This document shows, piece by piece, positions 17,280 through 27,211 of a stretch of 64,000 nt of DNA; position 1 is the first letter of the stretch, and each line of letters begins with the position of its first letter. Position numbers and translations under genes: made by a program. Origin of the DNA: Lachnospiraceae bacterium (GTDB lineage Bacteria; Bacillota; Clostridia; Lachnospirales; Lachnospiraceae); contig CAJTHM010000006.1 of the NCBI GenBank assembly GCA_910576125.1, forward strand, positions 1 to 64,000, given 5' to 3'. The notes under the pieces were generated by a model that was not told where the DNA came from, did not search any database, and saw nothing but the letters and a program-made list of their open reading frames with translations.

Positions 17280-17972
17280 ATGAAGAAAGCGAAAAAAATT
17301 TTCATCGTGGGAACGGGCACGGATGTGGGCAAGACTTACGTGACGGGCCTGATTGTGAAGAAGCTCAGGGAAAGCGGCAGGCTTGCGGGCTATTATAAGG
17401 CTGCTATGAGCGGCAACGCGCGCAGAAGCGACGGCGCCCTGATTCCGGGGGACGCTGTCCATGTGAAAGAAGTATCGGGCATCGACCAGCCCCTGGAACA
17501 GATGTGCCCCTATGTCTATGAACATGCGGTGTCGCCCCACCTGGCCTCCCGGATAGAGGGAAATCCGGTGGAGCTGGACACCGTGGAGAAAGGATTCCGG
17601 GAAGTCTGCAGGGAGTATGACTATGTGACCATGGAGGGCAGCGGCGGCATCCTCTGTCCGGTCTGCTTCGACGAGGCGGAAATCTGGATGGAGGACGTGA
17701 TTGCCAGGCTGGAGCTGTCCTGCCTGCTCATTGCCGACGCGGGGCTGGGCACCATCAACAATGTAGTGCTGACGGCGGAATACATGCGCTCCCGTGGCAT
17801 TCCCCTGAAGGGCGTCCTCTTCAACCGTTTCCACCCGGGAAATGTCATGGAGGAGGACAATGTGCGGATGTGCCGGCACAGGACAGGGCTGGAGGTAATC
17901 GCCTGCGTGGAGGAGGGGGCAACGGAGCTTGCCCTGGACGGCGACGCGCTGGCGGCGTTATATGAGGAATGA
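17280..17972 (+). CDS. bioD: Dethiobiotin synthetase
   Basis: A 230-residue P-loop enzyme that closes the ureido ring of 7,8-diaminononanoate with CO2 and ATP. It has Walker A GTGTDVGKT (11-19), the substrate loop AAMSGN near residue 41, and EGSGGILCPV (about 120-129). The length is normal. It lies between bioB and bioA in the operon. Confidence 0.92.
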   Translation: MKKAKKIFIVGTGTDVGKTYVTGLIVKKLRESGRLAGYYKAAMSGNARRSDGALIPGDAVHVKEVSGIDQPLEQMCPYVYEHAVSPHLASRIEGNPVELDTVEKGFREVCREYDYVTMEGSGGILCPVCFDEAEIWMEDVIARLELSCLLIADAGLGTINNVVLTAEYMRSRGIPLKGVLFNRFHPGNVMEEDNVRMCRHRTGLEVIACVEEGATELALDGDALAALYEE

Positions 17973-18068
17973 GCTGTGGCTTTTTGCAGGAACGATGTTT
18001 GAAAAGAATGCATCTGGCTTCGATTGGAGCGATGTTTGGAAAGTTGCAAGGAAAGAAGGGAGCCCCGC

Positions 18069-19271
18069 ATGATTTGGTATCCATACCAACAGATGAAGAC
18101 AATGAAAGCGCCCTATGAAATCACAGACGCAGAGGGCGTGTATTTATATACGAAAAACCAGAAATTAATCGACTCCGTGTCCTCCTGGTGGAGCGTGATC
18201 CACGGCTATAAGCACCCTGCCCTGACGGAGGCCATCAAGTCTCAGGCAGACCGCTTCTCCCATGTGATGCTGGGCGGGCTGACCCATGAGCCGGTGCGTA
18301 AGCTGGCAGAGAAGCTGGAAAAATGGCTGCCGGGAGATTTGGACTACTGCTTCTTCTCGGACTCGGGCAGCGTGGCGGTGGAGGTGGCCCTGAAGATGGC
18401 CCTGCAGTATTATGTGAACCGGGGAGACTGGAAGCGGACGAAAGTCCTGTCCCTGACTCATGCCTACCACGGGGACACGTTCAAGACCATGGAAGTGGGG
18501 GACGACGAGGACTACCATTTCATCCTGGAGGCCTATGGGGAGAAGAAAGACGTAATTCACATCCCCACCCGAATCGATGCGCTGGAAGAAGCCTTCGGGC
18601 GTTTCCATGAGGAACTGAACTGCTTCATCGTGGAGCCTCTGCTCCAGGGGGCGGGAGGCATGCGGATGTACGATGTCTCCTTCCTGCGGCGGGCCAGGGA
18701 GCTGTGCGATGAATACGGCGTCCTGCTGGTCTTCGATGAAGTGGCCACCGGCTTCGGACGGACGGGGAACCGTTTCGTGGCAGACCTGGTTCTGCCGGAC
18801 ATCCTGGTGCTGGGCAAGGCGCTGACCGGCGGCTACATAGGCCATGCGGCCACTGTCGCCAACCATAAGGTGTACGAGGGCTTTTACGCAGACACCCCGG
18901 AAAAGGCGTTGATGCACGGCCCTACCTTTATGGGGAATGCCCTGGCCTGCAGCGTGGCGCTGAAGTCCATAGAGCTGTTCGAAGAAAAGGATTATCTCTC
19001 CAGGATCCGCCGCATTGAGGAGATTACCAGGCGGGAGATGGAAGGGCTGGAGCATGAGCAGATCCGGGAGGTGCGCATCCTGGGGGGATGCGTCTGCGTG
19101 GAAGTGAAAGATGGGGCGGCCCTGCAGGGGTACCAGCAGTTCGCCTGTGAGAGGGGCGTATTCAGCAGGCCGTTCTTAAATTATCTGTATGCCATGGTGC
19201 CCTATGTGATCACAGAGGAAGAGCTGGTACAGGTGCTGGGAGTGATGAAGGAATGGTTCTCCCGCAGCTGA
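18069..19271 (+). CDS. bioA: Adenosylmethionine--8-amino-7-oxononanoate transaminase
   Basis: A 400-residue class-III aminotransferase that makes 7,8-diaminononanoate using S-adenosylmethionine as amino donor. The family N-terminus WYPYQQM, active-site SWWSVIHGYKHP (39-50), DSGSVAVEVALKMALQYY (98-115), HAYHGDTFKTM (131-141), FDEVATGFGRTG (222-233) and PLP lysine K250 in LGKALTGGYIGHA are visible. The ATG at 18069 is chosen by family alignment and an AAGGGA site; an in-frame start at 18024 adds a non-conserved leader. It is the last gene of the operon. Confidence 0.93.
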   Translation: MIWYPYQQMKTMKAPYEITDAEGVYLYTKNQKLIDSVSSWWSVIHGYKHPALTEAIKSQADRFSHVMLGGLTHEPVRKLAEKLEKWLPGDLDYCFFSDSGSVAVEVALKMALQYYVNRGDWKRTKVLSLTHAYHGDTFKTMEVGDDEDYHFILEAYGEKKDVIHIPTRIDALEEAFGRFHEELNCFIVEPLLQGAGGMRMYDVSFLRRARELCDEYGVLLVFDEVATGFGRTGNRFVADLVLPDILVLGKALTGGYIGHAATVANHKVYEGFYADTPEKALMHGPTFMGNALACSVALKSIELFEEKDYLSRIRRIEEITRREMEGLEHEQIREVRILGGCVCVEVKDGAALQGYQQFACERGVFSRPFLNYLYAMVPYVITEEELVQVLGVMKEWFSRS

Positions 19272-19315
19272 TGTCTGCCTGAGAGCCATATACTTTTGCA
19301 TGAACGTATAAATGA

Positions 19316-19348
19316 GAGCCAGGAATCTGATTTGCAGGTTCCTGGCTC
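19316..19348 (+). terminator. Terminator of the biotin operon
   Basis: GAGCCAGGAA (19316-19325) pairs perfectly with TTCCTGGCTC (19339-19348), a 10-bp stem with a 13-base loop, followed by a modest T-rich stretch (gttttgtt). It lies 45 bases after the bioA stop and could also stop AraC-gene transcripts from the opposite side. Confidence 0.7.
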
Positions 19349-19469
19349 AGCCGTTTTGTTATGCCATTCAGCCTGTTTCCGATTGCAGGAAAGAACCTGC
19401 CGCCATCACGGAAACTCCGGAGAAAGCGCATGAGACCGCACCCAAGACTGAAATGCCGCAAAATGCGGT

Positions 19470-20270
19470 TCAAAGAAGTCCGCGCTGTCTATATATGGAG
19501 GGAGTCATGCCGCAGAACTCCCGGAAGTTGCGGTTAAAGGTCTGCTGGCTCTGAAAACCGGACAGCTCGGCCACCTCCAGAATCTTGTACTCGGTGCCAA
19601 GCAGCAGATTTTTCGCGTAATTGATCCGGAGGGCGTTGACATATTCATAGAAGCCCATATGAAGCACCTGCGTGAAAATCCGGGAAATGTGGAAGCGGCA
19701 GACCCCCAGCTCTCTGGACAGGGAATCCAGAGAAAGAGGAGACTGAAAATGCCCTGCCACATATGCAATCAGGTTGGCGGCCAGATTGGAGACAGGAGGC
19801 GCAACCGCGTCGGTGACCTCCAGGGAGGGCAGGAGCCTGTGCCACAAAATCTGAAAATAGGCGGAGACAATCGGGGCGCTGTCCGCTTCGTTGACCTCCG
19901 AAAGCAAAGTGCTGAACGCATAGTCCACGTCGGGATGACAGGAAGAGACAGGCCTTACCGGTTCCGCCAGGATGCGCCCGGTGAGCTGTCGCGGGAGACC
20001 GGCCTGTGGATCCTGGCTGCAGGTGATCATGTCGATCAGCGTCCCGCAGGGCTGGGTCAGCGTCTGGAAAGAGTGGATCGTATTGGGCAGGATTACGGCA
20101 AGGTCTCCGGCATGGAGCGTGTGATTTCCGGTGTCTATCTGTACTTTCAGCACCCCGGCCCGCACGCGGATCATTTCCGAGCAGTTGTGCAGATGGGGCG
20201 GAAAATCAAGACTCTGCATGGTGGAAGCATGCGGCAGGTTGTGGTTATATTCGTAAAACGGAATAATCAT
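19470..20270 (-). CDS. AraC-family transcriptional regulator
   Basis: A 266-residue regulator with an N-terminal cupin-like sensing domain (HLHNCSEMIRV, GDLAVILPNTIHSF) and a C-terminal double helix-turn-helix (about 165-266). The latter includes SLDSLSRELGVCRFHISRIF and AELSGFQSQQTFNRNFREFCGMTPSIYR. The ATG at 20270 has a GAGGTG site 6 bases upstream on the minus strand; a TTG at 20291 is possible. It is divergent from the dehydrogenase/ThuA genes and probably controls them in response to a sugar. Confidence 0.88.
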   Translation of the reverse strand: MIIPFYEYNHNLPHASTMQSLDFPPHLHNCSEMIRVRAGVLKVQIDTGNHTLHAGDLAVILPNTIHSFQTLTQPCGTLIDMITCSQDPQAGLPRQLTGRILAEPVRPVSSCHPDVDYAFSTLLSEVNEADSAPIVSAYFQILWHRLLPSLEVTDAVAPPVSNLAANLIAYVAGHFQSPLSLDSLSRELGVCRFHISRIFTQVLHMGFYEYVNALRINYAKNLLLGTEYKILEVAELSGFQSQQTFNRNFREFCGMTPSIYRQRGLL

Positions 20271-20326
20271 GAACGGCACCTCGAACAGCAATAAATGAGT
20301 GGTTTTATTTACGTTGTATGTTAGAC

Positions 20327-20355
20327 ATTATAGTCCCCACATGATAAAATGTCAA
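20327..20355 (-). promoter_or_regulatory. Promoter of the AraC-family regulator
   Basis: Read on the minus strand: TTGACA (complement of 20350-20355), 17-base spacer, TATAAT (complement of 20327-20332). This is a full consensus match, about 40-60 bases before the regulator start. I see no equally good promoter for the divergent operon in 20356-20469. Confidence 0.8.
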
Positions 20356-20469
20356 CAAATAGGAAGCGACAGAACGACGGATGGGAAGTAATAATCAACA
20401 AACGGAAAGACGAAAAGAATGAGATATCAGGAAAAACGCTAAAATCCAAAAGGAAAGAGAGGAACCGAC

Positions 20470-21528
20470 ATGGAACATTCAATTGCATTCATTGGGTATG
20501 GAGGGATGGCAGTATGGCATCACAATCTGATTCAGGAGAAGCTTCCCGAACTAACCGTCAGGGGGGCCTATGACATCCGCCCCGAAATACGGGAAGATAT
20601 CAGGAAAAAAGGGCTGTACGCCTACGAGACCGCCGAGGAGCTGCTGGCGGACGGATCCGTCGACCTGGTAATCATCGCTGTCCCCAACAATTTCCACAAA
20701 GATTACTCCATCGCCTGCATGAGGGCGGGAAAAAATGTCATATGTGAGAAACCGGTGACGATGTGCGCGGCGGAACTGGAAGAAGTGATTGCGGTATCCC
20801 GGGAGACGGGAAAGGTGTTCACGGTGCATCAGAACAGGCGTTTGGACAGGGATTACAGGATAGTCCGGGAAGTGCTGGAGAAAGGGACCATCGGCGCCCC
20901 CTATTTCATCGAGACGAGGGTGCAGGGTTCCCGGGGCTCCATGCACGGCTGGCGGGGCTATCGGGAGAACGGAGGCGGCATGCTGCTGGACTGGGGCGTC
21001 CATCTGCTGGATCAGCTGCTGGACATGATTCCGGCGAAAGTAATCTCAGTGGCGGCCCATCTGGAATCCGTCTTCTCCGGCGAGGTGGACGATAATGTGA
21101 AAGTGTTTCTGAAATTTGAGAACAATGTATCGGCGCTGCTGGAATTCTCCACCAATTGTTTCATCAACCATCCCAGATGGCATGTGTCATGCACGGAGGG
21201 TACCATGGTGGTGGAGGACTGGGAGTGCAATGGCAGGATAGTGAAGCTGGCTGAGGATGCGGAGAAGATGGCCTGGGCGGACGACATCGTCTATACCGCC
21301 GCCGGTCCCACCAGGACCATGGCGCCCCGTCCGGCGCATACCCAGCAGGTTCTGGAGTTGCCGGACTTAAGGCCCGATGTGTCGGATTATTACAGGAATG
21401 TAATCGGGGCGATTGAGAAGACACAGGAGCTGATTGTGAAGCCGGAGCAATGTCTGCGGGTAATGCGGCTGATAGATCTGCTGTTCGCCGTCAATGAACA
21501 GGGGGGTTCGGCTACCTGCAGGATTTGA
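20470..21528 (+). CDS. Gfo/Idh/MocA-family oxidoreductase
   Basis: A 352-residue NAD(P)-dependent dehydrogenase. An N-terminal Rossmann fold begins IAFIGYGGMA and contains the EKPVTM motif (about residue 97) with the usual catalytic lysine. The C-terminal domain has GGGMLLDWGVHLLDQL. Such enzymes oxidise or epimerise sugars and inositols. It is the first of three genes divergent from an AraC regulator. The specific substrate is unknown. Confidence 0.9.
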   Translation: MEHSIAFIGYGGMAVWHHNLIQEKLPELTVRGAYDIRPEIREDIRKKGLYAYETAEELLADGSVDLVIIAVPNNFHKDYSIACMRAGKNVICEKPVTMCAAELEEVIAVSRETGKVFTVHQNRRLDRDYRIVREVLEKGTIGAPYFIETRVQGSRGSMHGWRGYRENGGGMLLDWGVHLLDQLLDMIPAKVISVAAHLESVFSGEVDDNVKVFLKFENNVSALLEFSTNCFINHPRWHVSCTEGTMVVEDWECNGRIVKLAEDAEKMAWADDIVYTAAGPTRTMAPRPAHTQQVLELPDLRPDVSDYYRNVIGAIEKTQELIVKPEQCLRVMRLIDLLFAVNEQGGSATCRI

Positions 21529-21586
21529 GGAGATGCGGGAGCAGTTTCATGGAGGAATGGAAATCGAGAAAGGAATGGTGAACATC

Positions 21587-22309
21587 ATGAAAAAAGCGTT
21601 GATTTTTCAAGGAGGATGGGACGGCCATGAGCCGCAGCTGGTGTCTGCGCGCTTTGGGCGCCTGCTGGAGGCGGAAGGGTTTTCCGTGGAGATATCGGAT
21701 ACGTTAGAGTGTCTGGCGGACGGAGAGAAGCTGCTGGAATATGACCTGTTCGTGCCCTGCTGGACGGGCGGAGACCTGCCCTGGGAGTATGTCCAGAACA
21801 TCTCCAAAGCCATCGGCAAGGGCGCGGGGATAGCGGGCTGCCACGGCGGCATGTGCGACGCGTTCCGCCAGAACACGGAGTGGCAGTTCATTACGGGAGG
21901 CCAGTGGGTGAGCCATCCCGGCGGAGACGGCGTGGAATACATGGTGAACATCCGGCATGGCTCCAGCCCTATCACGGACGGCCTGGAGGACTTCATGGTC
22001 TGCAGCGAGCATTACTATCTCCATGTGGATCCGTCCGTGCAGGTACTGGCCACCACGAGATTTCCGGCGGTAAATTATTATCATATATCCAACAGGCCCA
22101 TCGACATGCCGGTGGTATGGACGAAGTACTGGGGCAACGGGAGGGTGTTCTACTGTTCTCTGGGACATCACGATGATGTGTTCGACAAGTCGCCCAATGC
22201 CCGGGAACTGATGCGCAGGGGGATGCTCTGGGCGGCGGAGGGCAGGGCTGTCGCCAGGGAGCGCGGACTGACCACGGAGCGATTCGAGAATACCGCGAAA
22301 ATGTATTAA
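21587..22309 (+). CDS. ThuA-like domain protein
   Basis: A 240-residue protein of the trehalose-utilisation (ThuA) type with a glutamine-amidotransferase-like fold. Visible are ALIFQGGWDGHEP at the start, DLFVPCW, AGIAGCHGGMCDAF (about 84-97), FITGGQWVSHPGG, SEHYYLHVDP and VFYCSLGHHDDVF. ThuA proteins accompany sugar dehydrogenases, as here between two Gfo/Idh/MocA genes. The start is uncertain: ATG 21587 fits the family, while GTG 21578 or ATG 21575 lie nearer the ribosome site. Confidence 0.85.
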   Translation: MKKALIFQGGWDGHEPQLVSARFGRLLEAEGFSVEISDTLECLADGEKLLEYDLFVPCWTGGDLPWEYVQNISKAIGKGAGIAGCHGGMCDAFRQNTEWQFITGGQWVSHPGGDGVEYMVNIRHGSSPITDGLEDFMVCSEHYYLHVDPSVQVLATTRFPAVNYYHISNRPIDMPVVWTKYWGNGRVFYCSLGHHDDVFDKSPNARELMRRGMLWAAEGRAVARERGLTTERFENTAKMY

Positions 22310-22372
22310 TCCGGGATTGAAGACAGCAAATGCTGACAGGGCATTTGCGGAACCGGAAGATAGGAGAGAGCG

Positions 22373-23482
22373 ATGAAAACAACAAAAATCGGTATCGTCG
22401 GTATTGGTTCCATCAGCGGAATCTATCTGGAAAATATTACAAATACGTTCAGGGAGCTGGAGATTGCCGGTGTCTGCGATTTGATTCCCGAACGTGCTCA
22501 GAACGCTGTGGAAAAGTATACTATTCCGAAACTGTACAAGGATATGTATGAGCTGTTCGCGGATCCCGAGGTAGACATTGTCCTGAACCTGACGCGCCCT
22601 TATGAACACTATGAAGTGACAAAAGCGGCCCTGAACGCCGGGAAGCATGTGTATTCCGAAAAGCCCCTGGGGGCCTCTTTGCAGGAGGGCCGGGAGCTTC
22701 TGGCGCTGAGCAAAGAAAAAGGATTGATGCTGGGCGGAGCCCCTGACACTTTCCTGGGCGCGGGAATCCAGACTTGCCGGAAACTGATCGAGGACGGATA
22801 CATAGGGACGCCCATAGGAGCTGCCGGTTTCATGATCTGCCGCGGGCATGAGTCCTGGCATCCGGATCCGGAGTTCTACTATAAATACGGCGGCGGCCCC
22901 ATGTTCGATATGGGCCCCTACTATTTGACCGCCATGGTCAATCTGCTCGGGAATGTGAACGAGGTATTTGCCATGACCAAATCCTCTTTCCCCCGGCGCC
23001 TCATCACCAGCAAAGAGCATTTCGGTGAAATCATTGACGTGGAGGTACCTACCTATTACGCCGGCACCATGACCTTTGAGAGCGGTGTCATCGGCACCCT
23101 GTTCACCACGTTCGACGCCTATTATGAGGGGCAGGCACGCCTTGAAATCTACGGATCGGAGGGGACATTGTATGTTCCGGATCCCAACTGTTTCGGAGGC
23201 CCGGTCCGGCTTCTGCGCCCTGAACACGGAACCATAGAGGAGATGCCGCTGGCTTTTGCCTATAAGGAGAACAGCCGTGCGCTGGGGCTTGCGGATGCAG
23301 CGAAAGCCATTGAGGCCGGCCGGAAGCCCAGGGCCAACGGGGACATGACCTATCATGTGCTGGAAATCATGGAGGGCTTTGCCGCCAGCGGGAAAGAGAG
23401 GCGGATCGTGCCCATCGAGTCCCGCTTTGAGAAGACACCGATTATGAAACGCGCCGGGATTCCGGGCGTGCTGGATGCCTGA
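22373..23482 (+). CDS. Gfo/Idh/MocA-family oxidoreductase
   Basis: A 369-residue dehydrogenase, paralogous in family to the one at 20470. The Rossmann motif is IGIVGIGSISGIYL, with the EKPLGAS motif near residue 98. The C-terminal half has GGGPMFDMGPYYLTAMVNLLG. It follows the ThuA-like gene by 63 bases and probably acts in the same sugar pathway. The 350 bases after it (23483-23831) contain no recognisable gene. Confidence 0.9.
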   Translation: MKTTKIGIVGIGSISGIYLENITNTFRELEIAGVCDLIPERAQNAVEKYTIPKLYKDMYELFADPEVDIVLNLTRPYEHYEVTKAALNAGKHVYSEKPLGASLQEGRELLALSKEKGLMLGGAPDTFLGAGIQTCRKLIEDGYIGTPIGAAGFMICRGHESWHPDPEFYYKYGGGPMFDMGPYYLTAMVNLLGNVNEVFAMTKSSFPRRLITSKEHFGEIIDVEVPTYYAGTMTFESGVIGTLFTTFDAYYEGQARLEIYGSEGTLYVPDPNCFGGPVRLLRPEHGTIEEMPLAFAYKENSRALGLADAAKAIEAGRKPRANGDMTYHVLEIMEGFAASGKERRIVPIESRFEKTPIMKRAGIPGVLDA

Positions 23483-23831
23483 TCTGTACTTAATCTGAAA
23501 CGATACAGTTCTGCTTGACCAAAGCGGCTCTGATGGAGAACCGGCAAAGAATTACTGCCTGTATCCGTCAGGGCCGTCTCTGCTTTGACAGGAGGGCATC
23601 CTGAAATCAGGCGGCTTTTATCTCTGATTATGTGGTCAAGGCGGAACAGGCGATAAAGAAATGTCCTCTTTCCATGAATATCGTCGGACATAGGAAGGGT
23701 GGGAAGCGCTTTTCGCGCCCATTGCATCGGCCATAAAGGAATTGTCCCGCTGGACCGCGAGATAAGCGGTGTGCGTCTGTGAGAATTCAGGAATGTATTT
23801 CAGGATATTTCAGGAATTTGCTTCTACGTGA

Positions 23832-23860
23832 TTGACTATCTTTTTCCTTTTTGATACAAT
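23832..23860 (+). promoter_or_regulatory. Promoter of the TerB_N/ATPase cassette
   Basis: TTGACT (23832-23837), 17-base spacer, TACAAT (23855-23860). Transcription would start near 23867, which rules out earlier in-frame ATGs and supports ATG 23910 for the first gene. Confidence 0.7.
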
Positions 23861-23909
23861 GGAACAAATGTTTGGAACAGTGACAGTTTCTGCTGTGCCG
23901 AGGGGAGAT

Positions 23910-25835
23910 ATGGGAAAAGACGACAAGGAATATGACGCGTTTGAGATATTCGAGCAGATACAGGAGCAGGAGGGGACGGGCGCCGGGCAGCCTTTGCCGC
24001 GGCCGCTGTCTCCGGAACCTGTGCGGCCTGTAAGGCCTGTTTCCCCTGTAAAGCCTGTGCGGCCGGTTCTTCGGGAGGAAGCCCCTTACTATGAGATAGA
24101 ATACGATTCCTGCCCTATGCCGGGCGTGGGGAAATTTGTCCTGAAAATGGGGGAGGGGCATTCCCCGGATAAAAGCAGTACAATCAAGGTGCCGCAGCAG
24201 CAAGAACAGGAGCGGGATGCTGTGCGGGAGCGCTTTAACCAGATGCGGGACATCGCAAGGGAAAGCCGCTGCCTGACATTCAGCAATTCTAAATTTTATG
24301 ACAAGAGGGTCCAGCAGGAGAATTCCAGGCTTTTCTACAGACAGGGCATGTTCATGAAAGAGTTTGAAGACGACTGCGGGAAGTCTCTCCCCTACAGCGC
24401 GTATTTTCCCAATTATCAGATGATGGGGTACGGACAGCTGCGGACCTATTTTACATGGCGGACCCGGGTGCGGCAGGGGGATGTTCAGGCTACTTCGCTG
24501 TCGTACGCTTTTTTGTATCTCTATGAACTGGTGAACAATATCGGCGTGGAAGGGCCGGAGGACGGGCTGGAGCGGCTGATGATTTTCTGGGAGGCCTATC
24601 GGGTATATGATGCATCCATTGATAAATATGTGCTGCGATGGCTGAAAGATTACCATATTTATTATGAACTCCCATGGTCCTTTAAGGAATTCATCGACAG
24701 AAATGGGCTTGGCGCCCACTTCCCTAAGCTGACCAACCCGGAAGATGATTTCGGATTATATTGCGCTATTTCAAAATATGACATTCGGAAGTCCGGTTTC
24801 TATACGGAAGAGAGGATGCCTTTGCTGAAAGACTGCTTTCATTTCATCATGGACAGGCTCAGCCGGGCTTTCGCGGAGAGCCATGTGGATCTGGAGGAAT
24901 ATATTTTCCGTCCGACCCGGAATATGTCCGTGTGGACGCCCTTTCAGGGTGCGTTGTTCTACCCGGCGCTGCGGCAGAGGGACAGGCGCGTGGTGCTGTC
25001 GGAAAAGGAGATTTACCTGTGCAGCGGGAACCGATGGACCTTCAGCACGGTGATTACCACGGAAAGCGGCAGGCAGCTGATTGGTTTCTGCCTAAAGCAG
25101 ATGGAGTCCGTGCTGCGGAGGCTGACGAAATACAGGCATAAGCTTTCGGCCAATATAAACAGCCTCAGCCCTGTGATGGTCCAGGAGCTGGGCAAAGACG
25201 GAATCTCTCTGGAGGAAGTCGTCACAGGCGCTACGGAGGAATTCTACAGGGAGGCCACGAAGACGGTGGTCAAGGTGGACAATGCTTCCCTGGAAAAAAT
25301 CCGGCAGGAGGCATTGGCGACACAGGAGAGGCTGATAGTCCCGGAGGAGCCGCTGCAGACCGCTGTTTTGTCCGGGAAAGCGGATTCCGGGCGGAGCAGC
25401 AGAGATGATGGGGAGATTTCCGGGAGAGAGCAGCCTGCCGAAATGGGGCAGCTTTCTGGAGCAGATAATAGTCAGGCGCGGGAAAGAGAAAGCTTATATG
25501 GAGCAATGCCGGGAGAGAAAAATGAATTGTCTGGAAACGGAGGAGAAATATCTGAAACTGCGCAAGAATCTTCTGGAAATAGCGGGTCAGCGTCCCCCTG
25601 GGACAGCCTGAAAGAGGCGCTGTCGGAGACAGAGAGAAAGGCCTTGCGGCTGGTGGCGGAGGGGGAGACGAACTTGAAGCCTTTCGCTGACGGACAGGGT
25701 GTCATGCTGGAGGTGCTGATGGACGGCATCAACGAAAAGGCCATGGACTCCATCGGCGACAGCATCCTGGACGATGGATTTGAACTATACGACGACTACA
25801 GAGAGCAAGTAAAGGAGATGGTGGAATCCCTATGA
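23910..25835 (+). CDS. TerB_N-domain protein of a predicted DNA-processing or defence cassette
   Basis: About 641 residues. After an acidic start there is a Pro/Val/Arg-rich repeat segment (about 30-60). A region resembling the TerB N-terminal domain follows, with PGVGKFVLKMGEG, a YDKR-FYRQG block, YFPNYQMMGYGQLRTYFTWR and LSYAFLYLYELVNNIGV. The C-terminal third (about 470-640) resembles TerB_C, with a Glu/Ser-rich linker before it. Proteins with this layout have been described next to P-loop ATPases and SF2 helicases in comparative studies of ter-type stress genes. It overlaps the ATPase gene by 4 bases (ATGA). The function is unproven; the domain call rests on motif memory. Confidence 0.72.
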   Translation: MGKDDKEYDAFEIFEQIQEQEGTGAGQPLPRPLSPEPVRPVRPVSPVKPVRPVLREEAPYYEIEYDSCPMPGVGKFVLKMGEGHSPDKSSTIKVPQQQEQERDAVRERFNQMRDIARESRCLTFSNSKFYDKRVQQENSRLFYRQGMFMKEFEDDCGKSLPYSAYFPNYQMMGYGQLRTYFTWRTRVRQGDVQATSLSYAFLYLYELVNNIGVEGPEDGLERLMIFWEAYRVYDASIDKYVLRWLKDYHIYYELPWSFKEFIDRNGLGAHFPKLTNPEDDFGLYCAISKYDIRKSGFYTEERMPLLKDCFHFIMDRLSRAFAESHVDLEEYIFRPTRNMSVWTPFQGALFYPALRQRDRRVVLSEKEIYLCSGNRWTFSTVITTESGRQLIGFCLKQMESVLRRLTKYRHKLSANINSLSPVMVQELGKDGISLEEVVTGATEEFYREATKTVVKVDNASLEKIRQEALATQERLIVPEEPLQTAVLSGKADSGRSSRDDGEISGREQPAEMGQLSGADNSQARERESLYGAMPGEKNELSGNGGEISETAQESSGNSGSASPWDSLKEALSETERKALRLVAEGETNLKPFADGQGVMLEVLMDGINEKAMDSIGDSILDDGFELYDDYREQVKEMVESL

Positions 25836-27211
25836 CAAAGCAGGTACCTACAAGAATAGCCAATATTCTGATCAATGCCTTAAAGGGCGGCGTGGTGCCC
25901 AGAGCGGGGCTGGAATATATTACGGTGGGCCGTACACAGGAAATCGCCGCGATCCTGCATGATATTGAAATGATTGAGGAGGGCGGCGCGTCCTTCCGCT
26001 TTATCGTGGGGAAATACGGCAGCGGGAAGAGCTTCCTGCTCCAGACGATCCGCAACTATGCCACAGCCAAAGGCTTTGCCGTGGTGGACGCGGATCTTTC
26101 GCCGGAGCGGAGATTTGCCGGGACCAAGGGGCAGGGGCTGGCTACTTATAAGGAGCTGATCAAGAATCTGTCCACCAAGTCAAAGCCGGACGGAGGCGCG
26201 CTTCCGCTGATATTGGAGAAATGGATTTCCGGCATCCAGATGTCGGTCAGAACGCGGCTTCCTGCGGAAGAAATAGAAAATGCCCGGAGCCGGGAAAAGT
26301 CAGCCGCAGGAGACATGGCGGAGGCGGATTCTTCGGCAGAATTCGACAGAGAGGTGGAGCGGCAGATTTATGCCGTGGCAGGTTCCCTGGAGGGAATGGT
26401 GAACGGTTTCGAGTTCGCCAAAGCGGTGGTTCTCTATTGGAAAGCCTACAGGGAGGATGACGCGGCCCTGAAATCCAATGTGCTCAGATGGTTTCGGGGA
26501 GAATATCCCACCCGAAAGGAAGCCAAGGCGGATTTGGGCATCAATTTCATCGTGACAGACGAGACATGGTACGATTTCCTGAAGATTTTTGCAGCCTTCC
26601 TGGTGGGGGCGGGATATAAGGGGATGCTGGTCATCATAGATGAGCTGGTCAATATCTTCAAGATACCCAATTCCATCACCAGGGCCAATAATTATGAAAA
26701 AATACTCACCATGTACAATGATGTGCTCCAGGGAAAAGCCCGGCATATCGGTTTCCTCATGGGAGGCACGCCCCAGTGCATTGAGGACAAATATAAGGGT
26801 GTGTTCAGCTATGAGGCGCTGCGCTCCCGGCTGGCTGAGGGACATTTCGCCACAGCGGATGTAAAGGATCTGTCCGCCCCCATCATCCGGCTCCAGATGC
26901 TGACCCAGGAGGAAATGTACATCCTTGTGGAGAAACTGCAGAACATTCATGCCCAGCTGTACAATTATACTCCGGCACTGGCTCAGGAGGATCTGGTATA
27001 TTTTCTGACGGTAGAATATAACCGCGTGGGTGCCGAGACTCATATCACGCCCCGTGAGATTATCCGTGACTTTATCGAACTGATCAATATCCTGCACCAG
27101 AATCCCCAGAAGACTGTCTCGCAGATTCTCGGGGACAACAGTTTTGAGATGGCCAAGGGAGGGATTCCGGACGAAGAAATACAGGACGAATTCCGGGAAT
27201 TTGAGATATAA
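25832..27211 (+). CDS. BrxD-like P-loop ATPase (BREX-system ATP-binding type)
   Basis: A 459-residue AAA-like ATPase with Walker A GKYGSGKS (60-67) and Walker B GMLVIIDELVNIF (about residues 265-277). A sensor-like MGGTPQCIED follows, and the C-terminal HITPREIIRDFIELINIL is winged-helix-like. The N-terminus (RIANILINALKGGVVPRAG) matches the DUF2791/BrxD type found in BREX type 2 and related systems. It is translationally coupled to the TerB_N gene. It probably forms a complex with that protein and the downstream helicase on DNA; that is inference from family context. Confidence 0.8.
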   Translation: MTKQVPTRIANILINALKGGVVPRAGLEYITVGRTQEIAAILHDIEMIEEGGASFRFIVGKYGSGKSFLLQTIRNYATAKGFAVVDADLSPERRFAGTKGQGLATYKELIKNLSTKSKPDGGALPLILEKWISGIQMSVRTRLPAEEIENARSREKSAAGDMAEADSSAEFDREVERQIYAVAGSLEGMVNGFEFAKAVVLYWKAYREDDAALKSNVLRWFRGEYPTRKEAKADLGINFIVTDETWYDFLKIFAAFLVGAGYKGMLVIIDELVNIFKIPNSITRANNYEKILTMYNDVLQGKARHIGFLMGGTPQCIEDKYKGVFSYEALRSRLAEGHFATADVKDLSAPIIRLQMLTQEEMYILVEKLQNIHAQLYNYTPALAQEDLVYFLTVEYNRVGAETHITPREIIRDFIELINILHQNPQKTVSQILGDNSFEMAKGGIPDEEIQDEFREFEI